Shown: positions 47,931 to 60,324 of the stretch, one piece after another | Layout of the letters: the number at the start of each line of letters is the position of its first letter | Position numbering within the stretch: the stretch's first letter is position 1 | Assembly (NCBI GenBank): GCA_940671915.1 | Contig: CALNVZ010001419.1 | Location: forward strand, 39,864 to 103,863 | DNA length: 64,000 bases | Direction: 5' to 3' | From: Paracentrotus lividus | Taxonomy: Eukaryota > Echinodermata > Echinoidea > Camarodonta > Echinidae | Position numbers and translations under genes: made by a program | Notes under the pieces: model-generated | Databases searched by the model: none | Told to the model about the DNA's origin: nothing | Seen by the model: only the letters and a program-made list of their open reading frames with translations

Positions 47931-48339
47931 CAAATCGCTTCAACTACCAGATAATTCATTTTACTGTTTTGGAAACGGAAAAGCAAAAACGGAATATTGA
48001 GCAAAAACTGATTCTGATTTGGTGATAAATAACAGAAAAACAGAAAAATGAAATATGTAAATTCAGAAAATTGAAAAAACGAACCGTTTTTTTTTTTTCG
48101 TTTTACAGTCTTTTAAAATATCGTTTCATGTATTTTGTTGTTGAAAATAAGAAAATCAAACATTCAGAATATTGAACTCGTTTAACAGTTCGTTGTTCGT
48201 TTTATCCTTTTGCGTTCACGAAACGCAATAGTGAAGCCTGCCCTCTACGTTAGTTTGTGCACAATGGGAGGAGCCAGAACAAAGATATTCCCAAGGGAAG
48301 AGAGGATACTTGTATACCGAGCAATCTAAGTTCATTATG

Positions 48340-50190
48340 TAAACACAACACAAAAAGAAAGTTCCCCCTATTTCAAATATCATTAATTTTTTTAATAGGA
48401 GGAGTTACAAAAATCTAATTATATGTCCATGTAGGGAATTTGATTAGCTACCATGGGAGCGAATTAATCATGATGTCATGCTTCATTGAGCAATGGTTGA
48501 ATCAAAAATGTCATTTTTTGAAGTTCGCATGAAATAAATCACAACTTTGATTCAATGATTATCAGACCAATTTTTAGATTTTTAACATTTCACGCATTCG
48601 AGAATGTACGACGCAAAACGTGCTTCCAAACATACGGAAAGGAAATTTGCGTAAAATTTCACGGTTGAGTGAGCATGCAGCAAAAATGCCAAATCTGCGA
48701 ATTTTACTTCTTTGCCATGGTAAAATTGATCAAATATAACGGGATTCATTTCGAGGAAGAGTGTTTTTAACTTTTGCAAAAAAAAAAAAAAAAAATCAAT
48801 TCACGGTTGAATGAACACCATAAAATACCATGTGAAAAACACTAAAGAAGTATTCTTTCCATTTTGTATACTAAAGATCATATGAATATCTGTTTTTGTA
48901 TGACCGGTGCATGTGTATACATGATCATATAGCATTTATTAACTATTTCATGCTTCAGTGAGCATGTGGCACTGGAAAAACTGTTTTTTGATTTAGAGAC
49001 CAAAATTAAATTGTTTTATTTGCTTAACCATAACAATTCGTTTGAAAGTATTCATTTCTTTCATTTTCGCAAAAATCCCGATTTTTCATGCTTCAGTGAA
49101 CACAGGATATGAGAAAAACATGAAAAAGGGAAGAAATTTTGCGGCCCTGGCACGGCTTAACGGCACGTTCGACTCTTAATTTGACCCAAGTTCCTGTTAG
49201 TTAATGACTTCTTAAAGATGTGTGCCAAGTTTCAAGAATTAACTCACAGTATAACGACCAAAATAATTAAAATGAAAATGGGCAATATTTGACTTTTGTT
49301 CACTATTGACTAACAGGAATTTAGGTCAAATTGAGAATCGGACGTACCACTAGGCTGTGCCAAGGGCCGTAAACTTTCTTCCTTTTTTCATGTTTTTCTC
49401 ATAGCTTGTGTTCACTGAAGCATGAAAAGTCGGGATTTTTGCAAAAATGAAATCAAATGAATACTACCAAACGAATTGTTTTGGTTAAGCAAAGTAAGCA
49501 ATTTAATTTTGGTCTCTAAATTAAAAAACAGCTTTACTAGTGCCTTATGCTCACTGAAGCATGATATTGTTAATAAATGCAATATGATCATATACACACG
49601 TGCACCGGTCATAAAAACAATACAAAACAGATATTCAGATGATTTTTAGTGTACAAAATGGAAAGAGTACTTACTAAGTGTTTTTCACATAGTATTTTAT
49701 GGTGTTCATTCAACCGTGAATTGATTTGAATTTTTTTGCAAAAGTTAAAAACACTCTTCCTAGACATGAATCCCATCATATTTGATCAATTTTACCACGG
49801 ATAAAATGTAAAAATCGCAGTTTTGGCATTTTTTGCTGCATGCTCACTCAACCGTGAAATTTTACACAAATGTCCTTTCCGTAAGTTTGAAAGCACGTTT
49901 TGTTTATATTCTGATGCGTGAAATGTTTAAAATCTAAAAATTGGTCCGATATCATTGAAACAAAGTTGTGATTTTAGGCTTGCGAACTTCAAAAAATGAC
50001 ATTTTTGCATTCAACCATTACTCACTGAAGCATGACGACATGATTTTTCTAAAAAATTCGCTCCCATTGTAGCTTATTAAATTCCCTACATGGACATATA
50101 ATTAGATTTTTGTAACTCCTCCTATTCAAAAAATTATGGATATTTGAAATAAGGGGAACTTTCTTTTTGTGTTGTGTTTATTCAACATAA
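48340..50190. mobile_element. Giant palindromic element with regularly spaced 18-bp motifs (copy 1)
   Basis: The left end TAAACACAACACAAAAAGAA and right end TTCTTTTTGTGTTGTGTTTA. Arms of roughly 900 bp mirror each other around 49255. Each arm carries five copies of TTCAYGSTTSARTGARCA-like sites. The ends suggest insertion at TA. No transposase. A shorter relative is at 54303-55653. Confidence 0.85.
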
Positions 50191-50269
50191 TTATGCAGCT
50201 AATGAGCGGCTTTTCAAAGTATAGGAATAGGCGTCCCTTGCGCCCCTGCCCTTATCCGCTCCTGCAAAT

Positions 50270-50720
50270 GTGTCAAAACTCCTTTTTTTTTTTTTTCTTT
50301 TTTTTTTCTTCTTTTTTTTTTTGGGGGGGGGGGGGGGTGGGGGCAGTGGCAAATTAGAAGGGGACCAAAATTATTTCAGTACTTTGGCAGACCCCGATAT
50401 TTTTTCCCTACGTCACGCCAGACCGTGCGGGCAAAAAGCTACAACAATTTTGTTACACGTCATGTTTACCAAGCGATTAAAAGGGGGGGGGTCGAGCGGG
50501 AGCGGTCCCGTCGAAAAATTAGAAAAAATCCTTGATTTGGGGCCTTGGGGCCCTCTCCCTTTTGTTTGTTTGTTTTTTTTTTTCTGTTTTACTTTTAAAC
50601 AGGCGCGTATCCATGATGTCGCACCCGGGGGGGGCGGGGGGGCGAACGTGATTTTGGTGCCCATGGTTACTTTTTAAAAATGGCGCCCCCTCCCCCCCCC
50701 CCGCGTCAGGCAAACATAGG
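50270..50720. repeat. Homopolymer-rich intronic stretch
   Basis: T-runs at 50282-50321 then a G-run, further G-runs near 50485, 50627 and 50640 and a C-run at 50690-50702. A CAGGCGCGTATCCATG word near 50600 resembles one end of the CAGG elements. An open frame 50270-50677 is a translation of these homopolymers. Confidence 0.6.
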
Positions 50721-50849
50721 CCTACGCCTTAATTTTTTAAGGATTTCAGAGTTAGGGTCCTTTTAATGTGACAGGTACAATACCCATTTTTCCTTTTGTT
50801 GGGTTTGTAGGGTACCAAGCAAACCTTTTGAAAGTAGTTGGTGTTATTA

Positions 50850-51260
50850 AGTCTTTTTCAGCAAGTTTTCAATGAAATGTTATCTCCTTTGCTAAAGTTG
50901 ATTTCTCATTGGCAATGCGATGCGATGAGTCTCTTGAGTCGGGGTGAGGTTGCCTCGACATCTCTTGAATCTCCAGGAAATCGCGAGAAAACTCCTACAA
51001 ATGTCAAACATGCTCTATCTTTCAGAGGTGAGCAAGTCTCTTTGACGTCATGTAGGGGTGCCACGACGTCCCCTAGATATCCACGACGTCACAGAGACGT
51101 TGTCGGAACTTTCTAGCGATTAAAATTACAGGTTTGACAATTTTTAAAGACTTATTTCGATTTTCCCGCGACGCCCTGAAGACTCAGGAGACGTAACGAT
51201 GAAGTCTCCGAGAATCAAGACCCTCATTATTGACAGCCCATCTTATTGCCAGTGAGATAT
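50850..51260. repeat. Imperfect inverted repeat rich in GACGTC
   Basis: TTCTCATTGGCAATGCGATG near 50903 is weakly mirrored by ATTGCCAGTGAGATATG near 51246; several ACGACGTC and AGACGT words lie between. A decayed MITE is possible. The open frame 50838-51116 has no domain. Confidence 0.35.
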
Positions 51261-51707
51261 GTACTTTGGCAAATGAGATTATATTCCATTGAAACTTGGT
51301 TTGAATAGAATAAAAAACCCAAAACTTACAAAAAGTTGGTTTCGTACCTTACAAACCAAAAACTTGAAAAAAATGGATGTTGTACATTTCACCTCTAAAC
51401 GACCCTGATTAAAAGACCCGTTATAATCTCGACGTACGCAATGTCGTCATCAAAGCTGATGAGTTTTTAGTAAACATGATAATATTTTAGTTAACAAATT
51501 ACGAGAAAAACCATGCACTTTTGAAATGACTGACCTTTTAACTTCGCTTATATTTTTTTAGAAACACACTGTAATTATTTGCTAAAATTGTTTCACTACT
51601 GCTATTCGTAGAAATGCAATATACGAAAAAAAATAATGGTGATGTTTGGTCATTTGCTGAAATATAATATCTTTAATTTTGTATTTTCCAACGGGTATTA
51701 ACATTAG

Positions 51708-51796
51708 GCTTGATGACAGAAAATCACAAAACGCAGTATCGTGGCGGGGAGAAGCCACACCAGGAGGCAACGCCTACATCAACGACGTTTCCACGG
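51708..51796 (+). CDS. Exon: cytoplasmic juxtamembrane segment
   Basis: Acceptor ...ttaacattag, donor gtacgt at 51797; phase 2 to 1, 89 bases. It encodes LDDRKSQNAVSWRGEATPGG, then NAYINDVST. The phase fits the transmembrane exon exactly (AG|G = Arg) and gives a basic, polar juxtamembrane stretch with one tyrosine (NAYIND). No domain is recognised. Support is frame continuity and good splice sites rather than homology, so it could be an optional cassette. Confidence 0.6.
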
Positions 51797-53405
51797 GTAC
51801 GTTTTTGCTAAGCATACCAACAAATTTTCTTTCCATCTTTTGTATGTTTGTTTTGTTGTTTATGTTGTACATTGCATTTTTTTTTAATCTAACAGTTTTT
51901 TGTTTGCATGTAGTTTGTAAGGGAATGCACATATTTTGATTTCCCAAATGAAAAACAAAGTATCGACGGACGCATACTTAATTTTATCGGATCTCTGCAG
52001 TGAATTTACTTTCACGTATTTAAGAGAGACAAGTCAGTAAATTCATCAAAGGGTAAAGGAAAACGGTAAAATAACAATACATTTCTAATTTTGTGGAAAT
52101 TTTTATTTTTATTTTCTGAATCTTAAATTATGTCATGTGTGCTCTATAAAAAAAAAAAAAAATATATAAATACATAAAGTAAGAGTAATAAAAAAGGGAT
52201 TAGTTTGCCACGATCTTTGACTTTTCTGGCGACTTGCTCTCGTTTTGATGTGATGCATCACATATTGTAACTAATATGCAAATCAGTTACTATTTGTTTT
52301 GTTTTTTTCTTCGCCATTTTCAAACGAGAAATAATCGGCGTGTCTTTATTTATGTTTAATGTAAATAATTATAAGAATCCCTTTTTATCTCTCTGTCGGT
52401 TTAATCCAAGACATTCCGAATAAAACAAAATTAGAGGGCGCCAGGCCTAAGCAAACGTCCAAAGCAACATGATAGTTATCATGGGTGTCGATTGTGGGGG
52501 GGGGGGGGGGGGGGGGGGGGGTGGTATGTACAATCATCCCCCCTCCCCAATATTTTGATATCAAGAAAAAAAAAATCACATTATATGCATATAAATCTAC
52601 TTATTACAAATTCGTTATCATATAAAACACATTTATAAAATTATTATATCATTTTGCAGTCTAAAATACATTTTCTGACATTCAAAAATCCAACATTTTG
52701 CCACTCTTTCGTTAATCTTCCTCGTTTGTGCCTGATATGCTGCAGCAATCATGTAATACACAATGTAATGCACAAAACATAATTCTCCAAGGGCTGTATG
52801 CCCTCCTTTCAAAATTAGTCGGTACTTTGCTCTCAAACTTCAGATAAGTGTTAAAACTTGCCTGAAAAATTTCAGCTCGCGCTTCGATCGCGCTCGCGTA
52901 ATATAAGATAATGCAAACTGCACTTGACTTTGTTCTTTTTTTATACATATGTATTAACGTCACGATGGTACGTTTAAAACACCAACTCCCTCCCCGTTTC
53001 GTGCTTCCATGAGGCTACAGGTATCTTGTTTCATCAGGTCACTATTATTGGCCAAATTTTCAACTCGCGCTTCGCGCTCGCACGATATTGTCCTAACTGG
53101 AATTCGTCCGTATGTATATAGATTTGCGTTTGTTGGCATTACGTCATGATGTTCCGCTTCTAATCACCAGTTAAAGCCCCCTAGCCCTCCATCAATTTCG
53201 CGCTTATATGCAGAATAATTTGCATGTGTGTATATATATTGACATTACATCACGATAGCCCCTTTTGATAAAGCCCCTTCCCCGTGTCGCCTTCGCATTA
53301 TTCTACAATATATAATGTCCCATTTCATGTCACTAATATTGAACTAGTAGGTACTCACATGCATGTGTGTATTATCTGTAGCCATTACATCATCATGGTC
53401 CCCCT
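51797..53405. other. Intronic stretch with G-run and CTCGCG satellite remnants
   Basis: A 26-base G-run at 52496-52521. CAGCTCGCGCTTCGATCGCG near 52874 and AACTCGCGCTTCGCGCTCGC near 53071 are isolated relatives of the satellite at 19080-20740. No intact element ends were found. Confidence 0.55.
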
Positions 53406-54016
53406 TTAAAGGAGGAGTCCGGGCTGAAATGAAAAAGTTTTGTAAAATTAAGTAAAATTCATCAAGCACAACACAGAAAATTTCATCAAAATCGGATGAA
53501 AAATAACAAAGTTATGCATTTTTTTAGGTCTTAATTTTTTTTGTAAAACAGTTCTTGGCAATTGTCTCATTGTCTCATTTGAATATTTGAATATTCAAAT
53601 GAGCAAACTGATGATGTCACAGTCCCCCTACTTCTTGTGTATTTTATTATATGAAATCCTATTTATCTCATTTTTTCATATATTGCGTATACAGAACATC
53701 TGTCCCTCATACTGAAATAAGTAAAAGCACTTGTGACCTTGAACATTCCACAAGGATTAATCCGTGTTTTTATGTCCTTGGGGCAGAAAATCTTGATAAT
53801 TGGTATTTCATACAATAAAATACAAAGAAAGTAGGGGGACTGAGACATCATCAGTTTGCCAATTTGAAGAACTGTTTCCTAAAAAATTCAAAACCTAAGA
53901 AAATTCATAACTTTGCTATTTCTTATCCGATTTTGATGAAATTTTCAGTGTTGTGCTTTTTCGATTTTACTTTATTTTTCTTATAATGCAAACTCCAGCC
54001 CGGATGAGTCCTTTAA
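53406..54016. mobile_element. Palindromic MITE flanked by TTAA (family D)
   Basis: TTAA-AGGAGGAGTCCGGGCTG at the left and CAGCCCGGATGAGTCCT-TTAA at the right. The arms mirror each other through AAATTTCATCAAAATCGGAT and GATGATGTCACAGTCCCCC. It is inserted in the CTCGCG-containing stretch. Confidence 0.85.
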
Positions 54017-54236
54017 CAAGCCAATTAAAACCCCTTCCTTGTTCCGCGCTCGCATTATGCTAAAAATGCCCATTTTATGTCACCATTATTGAGAAAATTT
54101 TCAGCGTGCGCTTCGCGCTCGCATTATACAATACCTTCTTTCGTATTTATATGCATGTGTGTAAACATGTATTACCCCACCCCAACAACGGACACTGCGA
54201 TTAGAAACCATCGTATGTGTTACATTGCAGGATTGA

Positions 54237-54297
54237 GGAAAAGAGGAAATATCGACGATCATCCCCCAATCGCCAAAACAAATAGACACCGTTGATA
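54237..54297 (+). other. Possible alternative terminal cytoplasmic exon (weak)
   Basis: A good acceptor (gttacattgcag) is followed by a short open stretch. Joined in phase 2 to the transmembrane exon it reads RIEEKRKYRRSSPNRQNK then stop; joined in phase 1 to the juxtamembrane exon it reads GLRKRGNIDDHPPIAKTNRH and stops a few codons later. Either join would give a receptor without a phosphatase domain. No donor of good quality follows. A palindromic transposon begins at about 54304. It may equally be a chance acceptor or part of a decayed LINE. Confidence 0.2.
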
Positions 54298-54302
54298 GTT
54301 AT

Positions 54303-55653
54303 ATAAACACAAAACAAAAAGAAAGTTCCCCCTATTTCAGATATCAATAATTTTTTAACCAGGGGGAATTTAAAAATGTAATTATATGTCCATGTAGGGA
54401 ATTTAATTAGCCACAATGGGAACGAATTTTGAGGGAAAAAAAATCATCTAGTCATGCATCAGTGAGCAATGGTTGAATGCAAAAATGTCATTTTTGTGAA
54501 GCACACAAGCCTTAAATGGCAACTTTGATTCAATGATAACGGACCCATTTTTTCATTTTTAACATTTTACACGTCAGAATGTATGCCAAACGTGCTTCCC
54601 AATGTACGGAAACGGAATTTGCGTCAAATTTCACGGTTGAATGAACCCATCAATCAACCCAAAAATAGGCCATTTTACGAAAAATTACGAAAAGTCATTG
54701 TAGTAATTTTATGGGGATTTATTTATATTCTTTGGGCTCGTGTCAATGATTCTATGGCATTTACAAATTCATGCTTCAGTGAGCACGTGAGACAGGAAAA
54801 GCTCTTTTCTCACGTATTCACACAATATAAATACAAGCCAACAAATGTTATTGAGATGCTTTCTGGTGCATAAAATTACTGCTATGCATTTTCGTATTTC
54901 TAAAATGGCCTATTTTTGGTTGTTTGACTGGTTCATTCAACCGTGAGTGATTGGCTATTGGTTGCATTCACTTCCAAAACGGGAATTCCCTCATATTTGA
55001 TCAAATGTACCATGGCAAAAAAGTAAAAATCGCATTTGAGCAATGTTTGTTGCATGCTCACTCAAATTTTGCTTCCATATATTGGGAAGCACGTTTTGCA
55101 GACATTCTGACGTGTAAAATGTTTAAAATCTGAAAATGGGTCCGTTGTCAAGATTCTAAAATGGCCTATTTTTGGGTTGTTTGATGGGTTCATTCGACCG
55201 TGAATGAATGGATATTGTTTGCATACACTTCAACAACAGGAATTCCATCATCTTGATCGAATATACCATGGCAAAGAAGTAAAAATGGCAGTTTTGGTAA
55301 TTTTTGCTGCCTGCTCACTCAACCGTGAAATTTGACGCAAATTTCTTTGCCGTATATTGGGAAGTACGTTTTGCATACATTATGACGTGTAAAATGTTTA
55401 AAATCTGAAAATGGGTCCATTATTATTGAATCAAATTTGCCATTTTAGGCTTGCGAACTTAAAAAAAATTACATTTTTGCATTCAACCATTGCTCACTGA
55501 AGCATGACTTGATGATTTTTCCTAAAATTCGTTCCCATTGTAGTTAATTAAATTCCCTACATGGACATGTAATTACATTTTTTGAATTCCTCCTGGTTAA
55601 GAAAATTATTGATATCAGAAATAGGGGAAACCTTCTTTTTGTGTTGTGTTTAG
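54303..55653. mobile_element. Giant palindromic element (copy 2)
   Basis: TAAACACAAAACAAAAAGAA at the left and CTTCTTTTTGTGTTGTGTTTA at the right. Arms of about 670 bp carry the same kinds of TTCACGGTTGAATGAAC and CATGCTTCAGTGAGCAC sites as the 48340 copy, fewer in number. Confidence 0.85.
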
Positions 55654-55876
55654 AAATGAATCTGAATCGTCAAACATGAGGAACAGAAATCTCTGGCTGA
55701 AATATCAAGACAATTGTGATGGGAAACAAATGACTAAACTGGCGTATAATGATTATATTCATAGCCTAGCCATGAATGCTAAAAACGATCTCAAAAGATT
55801 TTGGTCAAAACCTAGTAACTCATGCATTAGACATGTCGAATGTAATGATAGCATAAAATGATGACCCTTCTGATAT
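55654..55876 (+). pseudogene. LINE fragment, part 1 (linker before RT)
   Basis: The frame reads NRNLWLKYQDNCDGKQMTKL, YNDYIHSLAMNAKNDLKRFW: the basic, Tyr/Trp-containing linker between endonuclease and RT of CR1/Jockey-type LINEs. It breaks at a single-base frameshift near 55858, then continues as DDPSDI across the target site of the next insertion. Confidence 0.65.
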
Positions 55877-56196
55877 GGTTTATGTCCACTACGTCCAATG
55901 CCATTTCGTCCAATAGCCTTGTCGTCCAATGCCAATCGGTCCAATGCCATTTGTTCTAAAAGCCATCTGGTCCTATAGCCATTTGGTCCAATAGCCATTT
56001 AGTCGAATTGCCAGTTGGTCCAATGGACATTTGGTCCAATAGCAATATGGTCCAATAGCCATTTGGTCCAATTGCCAGTTGGTCCAACAACCATTTGGTC
56101 CAATAACCATCACTGTTGGGGCAGGCGCCGATCCAGGAGGCGCTAGGGCCCGCACCCCCCCCCCCCGTAATAAAGAAACTGAATAAATAAATACAT

Positions 56197-57252
56197 AAGG
56201 CCACATGTCATAAGTTTAGTTGGGTGGAAAATGCGTTACATGTCCAAACATTTGTAGAAATGTACATTGTCACAATCAAACATCTCTAGTTTCTTAGTAG
56301 TAAGTCAGACATGTAAAAAAGTATATATATATTGAAAGCAGAGATTGAAAGGAGGATGATTAACATATTTTTGTGCCTGTATAAGGTGTGTCATAAAAGC
56401 TATACAGAGTGTTACAGGAAAAAACGGTTTGAAAAACTTCACAATTTTACCGGCGAATAATTTCTTAATCTTTTCACCAAATGAAATGAATCATCGTGGA
56501 TTGTGTAAATAAGACGCTATGCTTCTAAAGATATAAACTTGTAATACAAAATTATTTTTTCTAACCGCGCTACAGGGTGTCAAAAAAGAAGAAAAATATT
56601 GCAAAAAGGGCAGAAATCCTGTCTTTTACACTTGGATTACAACTCAAACAAGGTTTATTGCAAGTAATATGTTTCCACTTAATTGTTTTTTTTACATGCA
56701 TGCAAAGAAAATGGCGAAAAAATGGCAATTATTGTTATAAAATTGCATGTGACAATTTTTTATGCCTGCAATGCATTGTCTATGAGGATATGTGTATTAA
56801 GTTTGTTTTAATTGATTAATTAATTGATTAAATTACTATTGAAAAATCTTCTTCACATTTATCTAGAACCACATAAATTCCCAAAAGAATGATATATCAC
56901 TCAACCCATAAGACCAATTGGCTGCAAAGATATATCGCAGCAAAAAATGAGAAAGTAACAAAATTGGATTTCCCTATGCTTTAACAAGTGCCTCCACCGT
57001 AGGATCCTCCACCGTAGGATCCTCCACCCCTTACCCTACTCCACTAAAAGTATCTTTATATTAAAACTATGAGCATAACTAAGCTGAAACTTCACAAACA
57101 TGTAGCCTGATAATTTATCTACAATGTGAATTATTGCACAGCTTATGACTGTACATCATTGTCATACTATGTGAAAAAATGTGATAATATTCCCTCCAAA
57201 ATGTAACGCCTCCACCCTTTTAAAATACCCCAACTTGTGACACATGGCCATA
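56197..57252 (-). mobile_element. 1.05 kb TIR element, copy 2 (inverted relative to 27114-28166)
   Basis: It matches 27114-28166 in reverse orientation over its full length, including AGGATCCTCCACCGTAGGAT and the TTAATTAATTGATTAA region; both ends read GGCCACATGTC / GACACATGGCC. Confidence 0.85.
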
Positions 57253-58379
57253 AATTAAATTACACCCCCCCCCCCCCTTTATCGGATCTTGCCGTGCCAG
57301 CGCACAGTGGGCTAGGTGTGACCCAAAGTGCGCCAAAACCGGCATTTCTTTTTTATGATCTTCCATGCCAAATTAACAACCTCTAGAACATTCAATTCGG
57401 TTATTTTCCCTGAAAAGTACCCGAAATTTGAATTTAGCGGTAAATTATGTGTAAATTACAATGTTGTCGTCTTTAAACAATTTTCACCAAACGGGTCGTC
57501 TGATCTATTTGGAATTTCACTTGCCTGTTTTAGAGGAGTTATTTTAACTAATCCAAGAGTTTCAAGACAAACCTTTATTCAACTCTGAAGTTATTCTTGA
57601 AAAAATGACCAAATAAAGGGGAAAATTCCATGTTTTTTTTTTTAATGCGCCTAAATTTCCATCATTGTCGTCGATTGCCGCGCTAAAAATACTACGAGCG
57701 TCTTTGTTATGGTGTCTACTTTGCATTGATACCACATTTGGCTGCCAGTTTTTGCCTAATCTTTAGTTAGAGCCCATTTTCTATCGGCATGTTCAACCCT
57801 TTTATCCCCCAAATCGCCTATAAAGCGATAAAGTACACACACATTTCTTACAAAAATCTCCACGTAGGTGGCGTAAATACTCTGAAAAAACATATTTGAA
57901 AAAACTGACATGCGTGCTTATGTGGAAGTGGGCGGGGATAAGCACTATGGGGGGGGGGGGGGGGTACATAGTATTATTTTAATCAATCAACTCCATCCTC
58001 AACTATCTCATGACATCCCTCTAGGACCAGGATTATCGATTCGTGATTCGTAGATTGCAGGAATGCCGTCTACTTAACCACCATTATCAAGTACAAAAGC
58101 ATTTTTTTTTTTAAAGAAAGAAGAAGAAGAAAAGAGTTCTTTAACAAACCTTCAATGTAACTATATTTTTTTTAAAATCAAAATGTCTATCTAAGCCTGC
58201 CGGTTCAATTAAAAGAAAACAGGTATTTAAGAATACTTCATTTTTTGTTTCTTTGGTCCTTTCTTTGGTCCGTTTTTGTTTCCTTTGAAGTCAAGCCTAT
58301 AGTTGCTCTTGCCAAATTCATTTATGACGTTTGTGCATGTACAATCGTTTAAACCTATTCAATTGTTTTTATACACTTC
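57253..58379. other. Interior of the foldback element, no recognised gene
   Basis: C-run near 57267-57279, G-run near 57950-57963, otherwise AT-rich. The open frame 57328-57588 has no domain. Confidence 0.5.
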
Positions 58380-58835
<456 letters not shown>

Positions 58836-59884
58836 GCGATTATAAAAAAAAGTTACCGAATTTCACTAAGAAAGCCTGATTTTCCTTGTGAACTCAGGAA
58901 ACAGTGCCTCAATAATGTCAGGCAATTAAAATATACTCTTATATTCTATTTTTGTTCCTGAGAACCCCGAGCTCCTAAATATCTCACTTACCTAGATAGT
59001 ACTAATGTTCTTATCAATATTATTGGGAAAATAATATCAATAAAAACATTTTACGAAGAAATCTGCATGACCAATCAGAAATGGATATTTTAATGACGTC
59101 ATAGAAACACTCGTTGCGTTTCTTTTGTCTCGAAACGCCATACAAATAACACATGTTAAAGGGAAATGAATATGTCTATGTTTCACCTTTAATAATTGGC
59201 TTGTCCAATTAGAAAACAGTATTTTGATGACGTTAGATGGATTTGAAAATGTTCTTATCGAATTCTACGGGTCTCAGAACCTTAAAAGGACCTCTTTTAC
59301 GAACTTAATTAAACCGTTCTAAGTGAGAAAAGAGTTTTGGCGCAGTTTGAGGAGATTAAGGCCCACTGTGCAGCGTGACAAGAAAAAGAAAAAAAAAAAT
59401 GAATTGTATGACTTTGATATTGAATTGCTGATATTCATTTAATATATTTTTGAGGAGCTGTTTTTTGGTTTTTTTTTTAAAGTAAATGTTTATCAGTCTC
59501 TCTCTCCCTCTTTCTCTATCTCTTGCAAAATGCGTCAGGTAATTGGGACATTGAATTATTAGTATTTATTTTAGAAAATGTGAAATCCATGGAATTGTAA
59601 CTGTCTTTTTTTTCCCTTTTTTTTTTGTTGTTTTGTTTTGTTTGTTTTTGGTATTGAAACAAGTGAATGGCAAGCGAGAAATAATTTTATGAAAACAAAT
59701 GAAATTAGATTTTTGATTTTGAGATCTGGGGAGAAAATTATTGTACACTGTATATCTGATATAAGGAAAGTCAATAGTGTTCACAAAAAGGGTGAATACT
59801 TTGGGGTGGGGTGTATGAGAGGCAAGAGCCGATGCTGGAGTATTCGCACCTGTTATTGCCTGCATAGATTATTCACATTATACC
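58836..59884. other. Interior of the foldback element, no recognised gene
   Basis: AT-rich; TCTCTCTC-type stretch near 59497-59520. Open frames at 59566-59946 are low-complexity or run into the 16-bp repeats. Confidence 0.5.
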
Positions 59885-60098
59885 AAATGGGTATTAGACC
59901 TATAATGGGCATTGGACCAAATGGCAATTGGACCAAGTGGTTATAGGACCAAATGGCTATTGGACCAACTTGCAATTGGACCAAATGGCTATTGGACCAA
60001 ATGGCTTTTGGACCAAATGGCATTGGACAGATTGGCATTAAACGACATGGCTATTGGACGAAATGGCATTGGACGTAGTGGCAAGGTATCTCTGATAT

Positions 60099-60324
60099 TG
60101 CACATGTATTCAATAAATTATTTTGTAGCAACTTTTCGAATAATGATCTTCCTTCCATTGATATTGACAAAGTGATTGGTAACTGTAGACATGATTATTT
60201 ACTACCGTTTTCTCAAAAACTCATCGATTTTTCTTTGAACCACAACTATTCTGGAAAATCAACATGGTTTTCTTCCGAAAAGATCGTGTGCCAAGCACGC
60301 TTCTGTTTTGTTCCACGTATGGGC
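60099..60324 (+). pseudogene. LINE fragment, part 2
   Basis: After the TSD the frame continues AHVFNKLFCSNFSNNDLPSI and DIDKVIGN. The FNxxFxSxF-type motif directly precedes the RT domain in CR1/Jockey-type LINEs. It ends at the TGGGC target of the next insertion. Confidence 0.6.

Noticed and set aside
48340-50190. CRISPR-like array because of short repeats at regular spacing
   Set aside because: The sites invert at the centre, spacers mirror each other, and the context is an intron of a eukaryotic gene.
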